Notes under the pieces: model-generated
The model's database searches: none
Told to the model about the DNA's origin: nothing
The model's input: the letters and a program-made list of their open reading frames with translations, nothing else
Part shown: positions 35,926 to 46,204 of the stretch, in pieces
How the letters are laid out: each line of letters starts with the position of its first letter
Numbering within the stretch: the first letter of the stretch is position 1
Position numbers and translations under genes: made by a program
Assembly (NCBI GenBank): GCA_946965045.2
Contig: OX337229.1
Location: 248,001-312,000, forward strand
DNA length: 64,000 nucleotides
Source: Epithemia pelagica
Lineage: Eukaryota; Bacillariophyta; Bacillariophyceae; Surirellales; Surirellaceae
Direction of reading: 5' to 3'

Positions 35926-37920
35926 ATGATGGCTGACAACTTTTTCACCATCCAAAATATTACAAAAGACAATCAAAGACCCAAGGGCTTCAGTGAAAGA
36001 GTGGAGCGATGTGTATACCGGAAGAAACAGATTGACGCCATCGTGGAGTTGCTGTTTGAAGCGGAAACCAAACGTCACATTCCTGGAGTTTACATGTCTG
36101 GTCCTGCAGGGGTGGGAAAGAGTGTTCTGGCTTACATGATTGCGCAGATCTTCAAGTTTGAGAAGGGATGGTTGACGATTTACGTTTCGGACTGTCGGTA
36201 TTGGAGTCCACTAGAAACTGTGGAAGCCAAGGCTTTCTTTTTGGATCGTGTTCGAGAGGCGCTCGACGGCTACAAGCAAAACCCTTCAGTCTTTGATAGA
36301 ATTCGAGGAGAAATTTGCGAGAACAATAATGACACAAGTTCTGAACCGGACTACTGGAAAAAGGCTGCGGCAATCGGAGGCATGAAAGAAAAAATCACGG
36401 TTCTCTATAGAAAAACCATCAGTCTCCTTGCTAACCAGGATCAAGAAAGTGTACTGTTCGTGTGCGATGAAGTCAACGTTCTGTGGAACAAAGAAAATCA
36501 GTTCCAGAAGGCTCCATGGAACTTAACAAATTTCCAGCCAACAAGGATACGAAGAGGTGCCCTACTTCTGACGGGAACAACAGACGAGTTTGTTTCGTCT
36601 ATTCCAAACGGCCTCGAGCGTCATGTTGCTCTGGTTGCGAAGTGGGAGAACGAGGAGATTGAGTTGATGAAACTTTTACCCGAAAGCAAGATTTTAAATG
36701 ATATTGCGCAACTAGACACGGACTCCTGGGATGCGCTTGTCGACGCCGCCGGAAACATACCCCGTGAGCTGCGGCACTACGTCGCGGACAACAAATCCAC
36801 CTCACTATCCAAACGGGTCAGAGACTGTGTGGAAGACGCTGAAGAGCATGTAGACAAGAAAACGAGAATGGAAATCCTCTCGGAAATCGAGAAGAGCATT
36901 TCGGTGTGGCGACAGAACAACATAGTTCGTCACACTCGCATGCTCGAGAAGGTCCTAACTAGTGATCAGAATGTCAATCTGTTCCAAGACCGTCTTTTTG
37001 AAACTTGCAAGTTTATCTTTTTGGAAGGGCGTGCTGCTCTGTCGAGTTTTTCTGTCCTACGAGTACCAAACTTTGTCATAACGGAAGAAAATTGTATCTA
37101 CCCAACAACCATCGATGCACAAATTGTGTACTTCAAGTGGTTCCGTGGTGAGGAAGAAAAGCGGACTGCGAACAATCGAATTTCTTGTGTGGCGACTTTG
37201 CTTGACCACTTCCTCTTCAAGGCCATCTCAGGCGGTGAGAGGGGAAACTCCTTTGAAAAGTATTTGGCCGCTAAGTTGGCTATGCAGGGGAAGGGCGCCT
37301 TCAATTTTGCGTATACTCAGCTTGCTACTGAGCAGCAAGTCAGAATGACACTACGGGTCGACCATCTACTATACGCAAGGGCTGACAGCCCTCCAAAAAT
37401 CTTTCAGCTCTACCCCGATTTTTCACTGCTTACCCATCCTGGCATTGAAGGGGGAGAGGCTCGAATCGATTTGATTCACTACACAAAAAACCGTGTGACT
37501 TTCATTGAAGCAACAGATGGTAACTATAGGGCTTCAAAGATCCCGCAGCTGGACGACAACCAGCAGAGAGGAACACTCATTTTGAATACAATACGTAAGT
37601 GGCTCGGTTGGGATGTTTTTGAAGTGAACATTGTGTCCACACCAGCGGCGGGGCAGCACCAGAATTCAGGGCAGAAGCAACTCGTTGTTACGTATCGGGC
37701 CGAGAGGTCGAATCGTACGCGGCCTAATCCACCAAGTGTGCAATACATTATTGTCACCACCTGTCCGAAGACCGTAAAACTCCAGGGAGACCGGGCATGC
37801 AAATACAATTGGATTGACGTTTGCTACCTTGACGATCTTATTGATTCTGGTATCTTCGAAGAGAATCACAGAAAGGAGATTCTTGCAAAGCAAGAGGTTG
37901 ATGCTGGGTACATATCATAA
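35926..37920 (+). CDS. Crinkler-like protein: P-loop NTPase with C-terminal nuclease-type domain
   Basis: Single exon, 664 residues from 35926. Walker A 'GPAGVGKS' at residues 59-66 and Walker B 'VLFVCDEVN' (Asp181-Glu182), followed by a sensor-like 'ALLLTGTTDEF', mark a STAND/AAA-type ATPase. The C-terminal third (about 430-600) has the shape of a restriction-endonuclease fold: helix 'SFEKYLAAKL', an acidic strand 'ARIDLIHYT' and 'VTFIEATDG' in the E-x-K position, with Thr where Lys is usual. This NTPase-nuclease architecture is known from the Crinkler (CRN/RHS) effector class described in oomycetes, fungi and many free-living protists. No N-terminal secretion signal is visible. By eye it is more AT-rich and less codon-biased than its neighbours. 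It is bracketed by direct repeats of host sequence, which suggests arrival as a discrete unit. The role in this organism is unknown. Confidence 0.75.
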   Translation: MMADNFFTIQNITKDNQRPKGFSERVERCVYRKKQIDAIVELLFEAETKRHIPGVYMSGPAGVGKSVLAYMIAQIFKFEKGWLTIYVSDCRYWSPLETVEAKAFFLDRVREALDGYKQNPSVFDRIRGEICENNNDTSSEPDYWKKAAAIGGMKEKITVLYRKTISLLANQDQESVLFVCDEVNVLWNKENQFQKAPWNLTNFQPTRIRRGALLLTGTTDEFVSSIPNGLERHVALVAKWENEEIELMKLLPESKILNDIAQLDTDSWDALVDAAGNIPRELRHYVADNKSTSLSKRVRDCVEDAEEHVDKKTRMEILSEIEKSISVWRQNNIVRHTRMLEKVLTSDQNVNLFQDRLFETCKFIFLEGRAALSSFSVLRVPNFVITEENCIYPTTIDAQIVYFKWFRGEEEKRTANNRISCVATLLDHFLFKAISGGERGNSFEKYLAAKLAMQGKGAFNFAYTQLATEQQVRMTLRVDHLLYARADSPPKIFQLYPDFSLLTHPGIEGGEARIDLIHYTKNRVTFIEATDGNYRASKIPQLDDNQQRGTLILNTIRKWLGWDVFEVNIVSTPAAGQHQNSGQKQLVVTYRAERSNRTRPNPPSVQYIIVTTCPKTVKLQGDRACKYNWIDVCYLDDLIDSGIFEENHRKEILAKQEVDAGYIS

Positions 37921-37940
37921 TTTCCTAGATTGGCCGAGAG

Positions 37941-38231
37941 ATCCATGGACGACGAATATTCCAGCTCGGAACCGATCCGGCAATGACAGTATAGTGTCTT
38001 TGACTGCTAGAATGCTTGTTTGGGTTTGGGGTGATCCATGCGCATCTTATCGTTTCTAGAAGAGCAAGAAACCGTGGCTATTGGAATACTACGATTCCGT
38101 TATTCTCCGAAGGTTATTCTCCTACTCCTAGGAGTAGGAGTACTCCTTTACGGTTACTATTGCCTACGGGTAGGCGTAGAATAGCTAGCAAAACTCCGAA
38201 TAGGATAGAGGAGTCGTGGTCACGGATTCGA
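37941..38231 (+). repeat. Right direct repeat flanking the Crinkler-like gene
   Basis: Starts 20 bp after the stop of the Crinkler-like gene. Repeats the last 14 sense codons and the stop of the gene at 33598-35555 and about 240 bp of its 3' flank. It carries an extra insertion with the palindrome CTACTCCTAGGAGTAG at about 38121-38136. Confidence 0.92.
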
Positions 38232-38568
38232 TCACGCACAAGCAGTTTTGTGTGGTGTGAGATTTTGCATCTCTCGCATTCCTGCTCCGACATGATGAAG
38301 GTTGACGAACCATGAACCTGTTCCGGCGACCCCAACATTTCCTGTGCAACACAATTAGGACGATGCCGCCCGCATTCTGTTTTGATGGGTCGCCATAAAA
38401 ACAAAAACAGCACAACAGTAACAGCAGTACCACACAACGAGATATCGAATCCGTCTCCATACACACCGCAAACGACGAGAATCCACCCTTGTTCCAAGAG
38501 ACCGCTCATTCCTGCCACTTCCTTCGATCCAAAAGAACAAAGAAGACCTCATATACATTGATTCCATC
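38232..38568. other. Intergenic
   Basis: Host sequence to the right of the duplicated 3' flank. No gene or repeat recognised on either strand. Confidence 0.5.
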
Positions 38569-38853
38569 ATGAAAGATCAATTTGAAGGACTCTTGAACCT
38601 CTATTCAGCAGCATCTTCAACCAAATCCATGGTTCACTCCAAACAACAAGACGACGACCACGGATTGTCTCCACCATCCGTCGCGCTGCGTTCCCACCAG
38701 CATGTCATGCTCCAGCACAACACTACGTCTCGCAACTATCATCTCCAAACGGCAAACATTTTTGAAAACCAGATACAATCCGACACGGATACGCTCAACC
38801 ACGTTTACTGCCAAACCATGATCCCCAAACCCGAGTTTTGTCAGCAACAATGA
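38569..38853 (+). CDS. Small hypothetical protein
   Basis: 94 codons starting 'MKDQFEGLLNLYSAAS'; hydrophilic, no signal peptide, membrane segment or family recognised. The ATG follows an A-rich leader (AACAAAGAAGACC), which is why it is listed. Could be chance. Confidence 0.3.
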   Translation: MKDQFEGLLNLYSAASSTKSMVHSKQQDDDHGLSPPSVALRSHQHVMLQHNTTSRNYHLQTANIFENQIQSDTDTLNHVYCQTMIPKPEFCQQQ

Positions 38854-39258
38854 CTTGTTGTTGTAAATCGAGAGGTGTGGGGAGTGTAATAGAGGGGAAG
38901 TTTGCACGTTCCATTCTTACAAATCTAGTTTATACAGCTCGGTAGATGTGCAACATGAATCAATCGAAAGTGTTTGCTTGCTTCCGTATCATAGGACTTG
39001 TTACCTTTTTTATCGAGCCTTGAATCGTTCTGGAACAAACACTTGCGGTCCCAATGGAATAAGAGCTTCTCGATTCGTCAAGGGTTGTCTCAAGGCAGGA
39101 CTAGGTTCCGAAAGACTCTTCTCGGAGAATATAATGTCTTTATGTGAAAGCGCTGTGTCGACATTCTTAAAAAGTGAGCAACTGCTGTTGTCGAGATGCA
39201 TGCTTGACCAGAAGTGTCACACACTGGATGAAAGCATCTCTTATCCGTGCACTCCTTT
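38854..39258. other. Intergenic
   Basis: Nothing recognised; a 108-codon plus-strand ORF overlaps it but lacks any supporting feature. Confidence 0.5.
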
Positions 39259-40809
39259 TTACCATGACTCGTGAATGGTATCGTCCAGTAGTTTGGCCGA
39301 TGGGGTACTTATTGTTTGTTGGCCGACAACGGCCCGTTCCAAGAGGGCCCGTTCCTCCTCGTTCAAGGAGGCAAAATCACCCGGTCCCTCCAACCCCGAC
39401 AAGTCAATGCCCAAAAAGTGGGTCCGATGCAATTCCACGACACGATATCCCAAGGTTTGCATCATGACCCGAATTTGACGATTCCGACCTTCTCGTAAGG
39501 TCATTTCGACCCAGTGTTGTTGATGTGGATCCGAACAATAAGGAATACGTCGCACCCGACAGGGCAAGGTGGGTGCCGTCCGTGGTACATGTTTGCCTTG
39601 ACGGACGGTATCCGTCGTAATGACAATGCCCTGACGCAAGCGTTGCAAATCGGCGTTGGAAATGGGACGATGGACTCGGACCTGATAGACTTTGGGATGC
39701 TTGCCCTGTTTGCGGAGGACCGCATTGGGAATGCGACCATCCGAGGTCAAGAGTAACAAGCCCGAGGAATCCTTATCCAAACGACCCACGGAAAATATAC
39801 GATGCTGCCAACCGGTATCGTGCTGGTTGGAAGAGTGTTTTACTCGTTGTCGTTTCTTTTTCTTGTCGACCTGTTCTTCCAGGGCTTGCAACAAATTGTT
39901 GGCCACAAGGCGATCAGTGGTGCTGACAACGCCTACAGGTTTCCAAAATTTGAGATAATCCTCTTGTGTTGGTTGTAGTAATGGCGAGGATGATGAAGAA
40001 GACGACGACGACGAAATGGACTCGTCCGGCGGCTGGTCCTTGTAGTAGTTGTTGTTGTTGTTGTGTTTGGATAGCAGGTGATTGGGTTGCGAGTCCTGCT
40101 CGGAGTAATATTGTCGAGCTTCCCAATTGGAGTAGACGGTTCCATCCAAGGATACGATATCGCAATAGGGTACAACACGACGGCCCATGTCGTGTACCGT
40201 CGTCCCATTAATGGCAACTCGACCTTCGGCAATCAATTGATCTGCTTGACGACGACTGTGCGTGGCACGAAACACCTTGTTGAGTCGAATGCCATTGGTT
40301 GCAGCAGCAGTAGCAGCAGCATCCGAGGATAAGGATCTGACTGGCGGGAAAGATGGAGGGGAGGCAGGGATTGTGGTTTGTGTCCGAACAGACTCTTCGA
40401 GTTGAACTGTGGGTTGGCTGACAGTTGGTCGCTTTCTCAAGGCACTTGGTCCTTTCGCTCGGTTCGTCCTGTTCGTAGTGTTGCTGTTTCGAGCTTTTCC
40501 AGTGCTTCTTGGTCGTGTGGACCACAAGGAGGATTGTTGTTGGTGATGCGTGATGAGTACGGTTGGGTTGGGTCGCTGCAAGGTAGTTGTAGTATGGATT
40601 GCTTCGACTCGTATCCTTTGGTCCATGAGAGAGCAGGGTGTAAATGCCCATACAGCGGCTCTACTACCATCCTGGAAAGGAATGAATGTTCCAAATCCTC
40701 CAACCAAAAATACGAGGGTGACCCTCCACCAGAAGGACGAGATCAACCACCGCAATAACCGCAACGATGACACGATCTTTCGGCCATGATGAATGGTATT
40801 CATTCTCAT
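39259..40809 (-). CDS. RNA pseudouridine synthase, RsuA/RluB type, probably plastid
   Basis: 516 residues, single exon. Residues 172-230 form an S4 RNA-binding domain ('IRLNKVFRATHSRRQADQLI', 'GRVAINGTTV'). The catalytic domain follows a Ser/Asn-rich insert: 'YLKFWKPVGVVSTTD', the active-site loop 'GRLDKDSSGLLLLT' with Asp345 as the nucleophile, and 'MTLREGRNRQIRVMMQTLGY'. This order is that of the bacterial RsuA/RluB/RluE/RluF family, which isomerises one uridine in rRNA. The N-terminus has a hydrophobic signal ('VTLVFLVGGFGTFI') followed by 'AAVWAFTP', close to the diatom ASAF-AP plastid cleavage motif, with the key Phe present. Plastid rRNA is therefore the likely target (inference). An Arg/Thr-rich transit region follows. 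Confidence 0.92.
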   Translation of the reverse strand: MRMNTIHHGRKIVSSLRLLRWLISSFWWRVTLVFLVGGFGTFIPFQDGSRAAVWAFTPCSLMDQRIRVEAIHTTTTLQRPNPTVLITHHQQQSSLWSTRPRSTGKARNSNTTNRTNRAKGPSALRKRPTVSQPTVQLEESVRTQTTIPASPPSFPPVRSLSSDAAATAAATNGIRLNKVFRATHSRRQADQLIAEGRVAINGTTVHDMGRRVVPYCDIVSLDGTVYSNWEARQYYSEQDSQPNHLLSKHNNNNNYYKDQPPDESISSSSSSSSSSPLLQPTQEDYLKFWKPVGVVSTTDRLVANNLLQALEEQVDKKKKRQRVKHSSNQHDTGWQHRIFSVGRLDKDSSGLLLLTSDGRIPNAVLRKQGKHPKVYQVRVHRPISNADLQRLRQGIVITTDTVRQGKHVPRTAPTLPCRVRRIPYCSDPHQQHWVEMTLREGRNRQIRVMMQTLGYRVVELHRTHFLGIDLSGLEGPGDFASLNEEERALLERAVVGQQTISTPSAKLLDDTIHESW

Positions 40810-41302
40810 TTTGTGGCGATGGTTTCTCGGTTTTTCCGTTCTTTTGCTGTTGCTTGCTCGAAGTGGGGTGATATTGGAAGGGTGTACGGAAGTATTCTGG
40901 TTCTTGGAGGATGGGATGCCGTCTTTGTCGTTCTAAAGAAACAAGCAGCTTCATTGCGATGATGGGGTCGGATGGATGGAGGGGGAGAAAACGCTGATTT
41001 ATTAGCTTTTCGGTCGCTTGCCGATCGCTCTATTGCGGAAGCAAGTTTTCTCGATTTTCTTTGACCACATTCATGACGACGGACGATGGACAATGACGAA
41101 AGATGGGAATGGTGCCGAAGGATGACACAAACGTATAATATCCACACAACCTACAAGCTTTCTGGCTTTGGTGATGGATCAGCAGTGCTTCGGAGACAAA
41201 ACCCATTCTCTATATTATATATAGGTCTGATCATATGGAGTCGTATCCTTCTTTCACTCTGTCGCCTTCGAATCATCGTTATTAATATCATCATCCTCCT
41301 CT
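40810..41302. other. Intergenic
   Basis: 5' flank of the pseudouridine synthase and 3' flank of the ABCF gene. Nothing else recognised. Confidence 0.6.
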
Positions 41303-44191
41303 TTATCCATTCATGTGTTGGGCCAACTTCTTGTTGTTTTCCTTCTTGGTATGCATCTTAAAGTCCATGATATCCCCCTCGTATCGTTTCACAGTTTTGT
41401 GATTGCAAATGTAAATTTGATCGGCGCATTGCGAAATGAGTCGCATATCGTGCGAAATCATCAACACACCACCCTGAAAGGCCTTGATGCATCGAGCCAA
41501 GGCATCAATCGAGGGAATATCCAAGGGATTGGTCGGTTCATCCAACATGAGTAAGTGGGGACGTTCGTAGGCAATCATGGCAAAGACAATACGAGCCTTT
41601 TGACCGGCCGACAATTGACCCATGACTTGATTTTGTTGCATGCCCGTACAACCATAACGACCGAGTAAGGGACGAATCTTTTCGACTGGTTCTTGTGGCA
41701 TGAGCTTTTGTTTGAAATAGTCCAACGGGGTCATGGTCAAGTCCAACTTTTCTTCAAAGTGTTGCGTAAATCGACTAATCCGTAAATGCTGGTTCCGTTT
41801 AATCTGACCCTTGGTTGGAATCAAAGCGCCCGTCATGAGTTTAATCAAGGTGGTCTTACTGTCATCGCCATGGTCATGGTTGCACACACGACCACCAAGC
41901 AAACCGAGAATACCAAATCATGCCAACAAACACACCACACAGAGAGAGAGAGAGCAACGACCAGGAGAACAGCATGACAAACGAGAAATGACAAGAGTTA
42001 GAGATGCGTACTCTTTTTCTCACGTGTCGTCATGTGTATTCGTTGCCATGGCTTTGGCCTCACGTACCCAGCTCCATTGGGACCCACGAGGGCTACTCGC
42101 GTTTGCAAGTCGACTCCAAAATCCACGGCACTGTACAATTCGGGGCCACCGGGATACTGAAACGAGACGTTTTCCACTGCCAATACGGGAACGGGAAGTT
42201 GACCCGCATCGGGAAAGGACCTTTGGGAATACAATAAGGCATACACAAACGCAACACAAGTGGAACGGCACGACAGTGCGACAGAGCGTCCAATTCAACA
42301 CGAACCACAGGAGAAGAATATACGATGAGTCATTGTACAATTAGATAGGCGCGCAGCGACAAAACGCCATTGTCGTCACAGTTCGTTTGGACGTACCAAT
42401 CCCATTCGGGGTCCACGTCAGGTTTGTTGGTCAAGCCTGCTTCCAATTTCTTTTGCAACAACTTTTCTCGGGCTTGCGATTGTCGCACCATTTTCACCGT
42501 ACCATGTCCAAAGCGGGCAATAAAGTCCTTGATTTCGGCAATGTCTCGTTGTTCGGCTTCGTATTGTCGCATCTGGACCATGTCCTTGTCGCGGCGCAAT
42601 TGCACGTACATGTCGTAATTGCCGGTATAGTAATGCAATTTCCGGTACGTCATGTCCAAGCGGACAATGTGGGTACACACATTGTTCATAAAGTCCTGCG
42701 AATGACACACAAAGAACAAAATCTTGTTCCAACCAGACAAGAAATCTTCCAACCACAAGACGGCATCCATATCCAAATGATTGGTGGGTTCGTCCAGTCT
42801 TTGTTAGTTGCACCAGGAGAGAGATTGCATGTCGAAAGAGCGGCAAAAGTTCAAACAGAAAAGCGAGCCACAAAGCAGGTTCTGATGAGAGATGCCACGT
42901 TTCGAACCAGATCCAAACAAACGAAACAGCAATAACAACACACAAGCACACGTACAATAAAAACTCGGGTTGAATAAAGAGTGCGCGTGCCAAGGCGACG
43001 CGCATTCGCCATCCTCCCGAAAACTCTTGGGTGGTCATTTTTTGCATGGTGGGGGTGAATCCCAATCCAAACAAAATGGACGTGGCTCGTGATTCGGCCG
43101 TGGCGGCATCCAATTGATCCAATCGACTGTAAATGCCTTCGAGGGCGGTTTGAATGTCGGCCTGGGCCTGTTCGTCATTGTCGGCATTGGCCATGGCCTG
43201 ATTCAAGGCTTCGGCCTTGGCTTCCAATTGCGCCACCTCGTCGTTGGATTCCATAACGGCCTCCAAGGCGGTAATGTCCGACCGGGCCGGGTATTCGGAA
43301 TCCAAAAAGTAAATGTCCAAGGACTCGGGAATGGGAATGGCCCGAGCCGCAATGGCTTTCATAATCGTACTCTTGCCACTGCAAAACAGACATACATATA
43401 GGGACACGAGTGAAACAAGGGTTTGGTGACCAAAAATGGTTTGATACAATCGCAACGAAAAAGAAAAACGAGAGTGAGACACCATCGAGAGGGTGACGGC
43501 CGATCGATGGACAAATCGTTCCACGAGCCGTACGTTGACCATATCCCTTCTTCGATCGTTGCGTCGGTTGGTCCAGACGCTTTTCTGCCTTTTCCCCCGT
43601 CTATATCCAGCAGTAGACAAACGTCTCTAATACGTACCTGCCATTGGGGCCAATAAATCCATAGCGATTGCCATAGTTAATGACCAAATCCGTTTCTTCA
43701 ATCAAGGGTTTGCCATGAAAGGTGACGGTGACGCCACTGACATTGATATCGCGGGTATTGGCATGCAATTTGCCCTTTTTGGATTCGTACGTGACACCAA
43801 TATTCATGTCGGACAATTGTTGCAACAAGGCATCGTGTGCATTGTCCTGGTCCGAGTCTCCAGTGGACGACGGAGGATGATCCTTGCCATGACCATTGGT
43901 CGTTGCACCATTGCTGCTGCCATTCGTGGCGGCAGCAGCTGCGTCGTCCCCTCCCTTGGCCGACGCCTTGGCCTTTTTCTTGGCTTCCCGAGCCGCCTTG
44001 GCGGCCGCCTTTTTTTCTTCCTTGGTCATTTTTCGTTCAAACAATTCTTCTTCGCCCTTCCCCATGGCGGCCGCTCGAACGTCCAAGGCAGCATTGGCAC
44101 CCAAATCTTCCTTCCCATAGCCTTCGTCCAATTCCTTGTTGATGGCAAATTCCGCCGCCTTGGCCCGCTTCTCATTGAATCGTTTCGCCAT
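41303..44191 (-). CDS. ABCF ATPase (GCN20/ABCF2-like)
   Basis: Five exons: 44191-43638, 43378-42956, 42798-42397, 42220-42068, 41858-41303. All four introns (259, 157, 176, 209 nt) begin GTACGT. The joined product is 695 residues. It has no membrane segments and two ATPase domains, as in soluble ABCF proteins that act on ribosomes. The N-terminus is charged and Lys/Ala-rich ('[20 protein letters not shown]'), as in GCN20/ABCF2. NBD1 has Walker A 'GPNGSGKST' (split by intron 1), '[15 protein letters not shown]' and '[10 protein letters not shown]'. The linker has '[20 protein letters not shown]'. NBD2 has 'GPNGAGKTT' (split by intron 4), '[12 protein letters not shown]' and 'LDEPTNPLD', where Pro replaces the usual His of NHLD. 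The C-terminus '[18 protein letters not shown]' is typical of ABCF2. Confidence 0.95.
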
Positions 44192-44728
44192 GATGATGAT
44201 TGCGTGTGTGTGTGTGTGCTTCAATTCTTGTAACAAATAGACGGATGGAAGACTCGAGAGTGGACGGAGAATCGGGTCGTAAGTTGGGTGTGTGATCTTC
44301 TGGATGGCTCTACAAGCAATCCGCTGTGCAATGTCTGCTACAATTGAAGCAAGAGACCCTTGTCGTGTGGTTGTAATAGGTGCTTGGTCCACTCAATAGA
44401 AACGGACAGAAGGACAATGTGATGATGATGATGACGATGCAACGTACCGAGTACAATGCCGTCCAAGTGTGTTGTTGGTGGTAGGAATCTCTCGACTCTC
44501 GGGTCGAGATGTCTCTTTTGGTTTTACGTGGATGTGCCGACGTGAGAAATGGATGGAGGCGAAAAAATGACGTGTGGGATGGCCAGTCGCACCACGGACC
44601 AAAGCGAGACCCCACTGCGACTGGAAAATCCCGCTATGTGAGTAGATAGACACCAACCTTCTTCTCCGCAGCAGCAAACGTTGGAGGTTGAGCCTTGCGA
44701 TCCGACTGGCACAAGAACAACTGCCATT
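44192..44728. other. Intergenic
   Basis: 5' flank of the ABCF gene with a TG run at 44202-44220. No other gene recognised. Confidence 0.5.
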
Positions 44729-46204
44729 ATGAGCGAAGCAAGTAGGGCAAAACGCAAGCGAGAAGAAGATAACCCATGCGACGGCGAGGTGGAGGAGATG
44801 GCAAAGAAACAGAAACTCTATCAAGAGCTTTGGAGCGAGGCACAGACACGGGGCTAGTGATCAAGTTTCTGTTTCTTTGCCATCTCCTCCACCCCGCCGT
44901 CGCCTGGGGGGTTGCTCACTAGTGAGATTCGTGGTGTCCTTGACGATATAAAAGATCTACATTGCAAAATATATACATTGCGCGAGAAAATAGAAATGGA
45001 TCGAATAAAAGCCGCATATGCAGTAAAAGATGAGGAACTGAAAGCAAAAAACGATGCAGCCCGAGACCTTCATCGAACATCCATCGAGCAAACATACCTT
45101 GATCCGAAGAAAAACTTTTGCCTTCCTCCTCTGATCTTAAACAATGCCGTAAAACCCAGTGTCTCGGGAAACAAATTCCAAAGGCCAAGATTGAGGTCCG
45201 TACAGAGCACTATGTGCATCCATCTCACGTTCGCATTCCCGTCCAAGCTAATAATGCACTGATTCCAAGTGTCTTGGGAGCCGAACGCTATTTCGAAACT
45301 CTTGGTTTCGAATACGCTAACGAATTCGGGTTGTGCGTGAGTATGATCAAAGATGCTTGCAGATGTTTAAAGCTACGTCAAGCTCGTGTGGCAACGGAGA
45401 TTTCAATTTTCTTAATGAAATCAGACATTGTCGTTGTCCTTCGAATCAAGGGAAAGATCATATTTGCCGTTGAAGTGAAGAGTCCGGATGCGCGATATGG
45501 AAACCACAACGATCAGGTCTTTACATCGGAGAACACCAGCGGCCAGATCTGGTCCTACTTGCTGGCAATGAGAAGCACAGGCATCCAGCAACCCCTTGGA
45601 GCGGTCATGACGTACAACAAGATTGCTCTCGCGTCATTGGAAAGCTTCGACAATGACGCTGCACATGCGAAAATTGTGAAAGATGTAGAGGAAACACTTT
45701 CTTCCAACGAAGCGCCGCCGGACAGAGTGCAACAAGTTGCTGAAAAGTGCGAAGACCAGATCACTAGCCCAATTCGCGAGAGCGTTACTGTCTCACACCT
45801 CTTGCAAGACGCCAATGACACTAAGAGGAAGGCTTCCGCAGAAGAAGATGTGGACCGAGTTGTTTACTACTCACAAGTTTTTGAGAATGACATGTCTTTC
45901 CTTTTCTTCTTCAAGCCATTGAAATGGCTTACCAAAAAGTTGAGTCCAATGTTGCTACTCAAATCCCAGACATTAGCCATGGTGAGTGTCTGGGAAATAG
46001 GGCTGTGTTCAAGATTGGCAAGGACTTCTACACTTGGGTCAATACACGTTCGTACACTATGATCAAGAAAGAGAAGATAGCGTTCACTGCCAATCTCCAG
46101 GATTTTCCGGATCCTTCGTCGCAGACATTCTACCTTTTGGGTGAACTGGGAGTTGGGAGCCATGCATCGGTGATTCTTGCCTGCAATTCCAGTTGTCGCG
46201 TTTG
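44729..46204 (+). pseudogene. Broken Crinkler-type gene: REase-like domain plus truncated protein kinase
   Basis: Four pieces in order. (1) 44729-44857: 'MSEASRAKRKREEDNPCDGE' with a nuclear-localisation-like KRKR, stopped by TAG. (2) About 44912-45190, same frame: coiled coil 'LDDIKDLHCKIYTLREKIEM'. (3) 45118-45935, another frame: a PD-(D/E)xK nuclease core, 'SDIVVVLRIKGKIIFAVEVK' with ExK, then 'SGQIWSYLLAMRS'. (4) From about 45924, third frame: 'ESNVATQIPDISHGECLGNR' and 'TFYLLGELGVGSHASVILAC', the first strands and glycine-rich loop of a protein kinase, after which homology stops at about 46204. The rest of the kinase (catalytic HRD, DFG) is missing. REase-kinase fusions are a known Crinkler architecture. 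Two frameshifts, one stop and loss of the kinase make this a pseudogene. It runs directly into the Pro/Ser-rich surface-protein gene. Confidence 0.75.
44778..44903. repeat. 45-bp inverted repeat (foldback) in the Crinkler remnant
   Basis: Arm 44778-44822 and arm 44859-44903 are reverse complements with about four mismatches, around a 36-nt loop. The first arm is coding sequence of piece 1; the second is its inverted copy and lies just after the TAG. CTAGTGA occurs at both ends of the second arm's segment (44854 and 44919). Confidence 0.9.

Noticed and set aside
35926-37920. Reading the Crinkler-like gene as a plant-type NLR or bacterial AAA gene
   Set aside because: No leucine-rich or NB-ARC motifs beyond the P-loop; the C-terminal nuclease-like part and neighbourhood fit the Crinkler class better.
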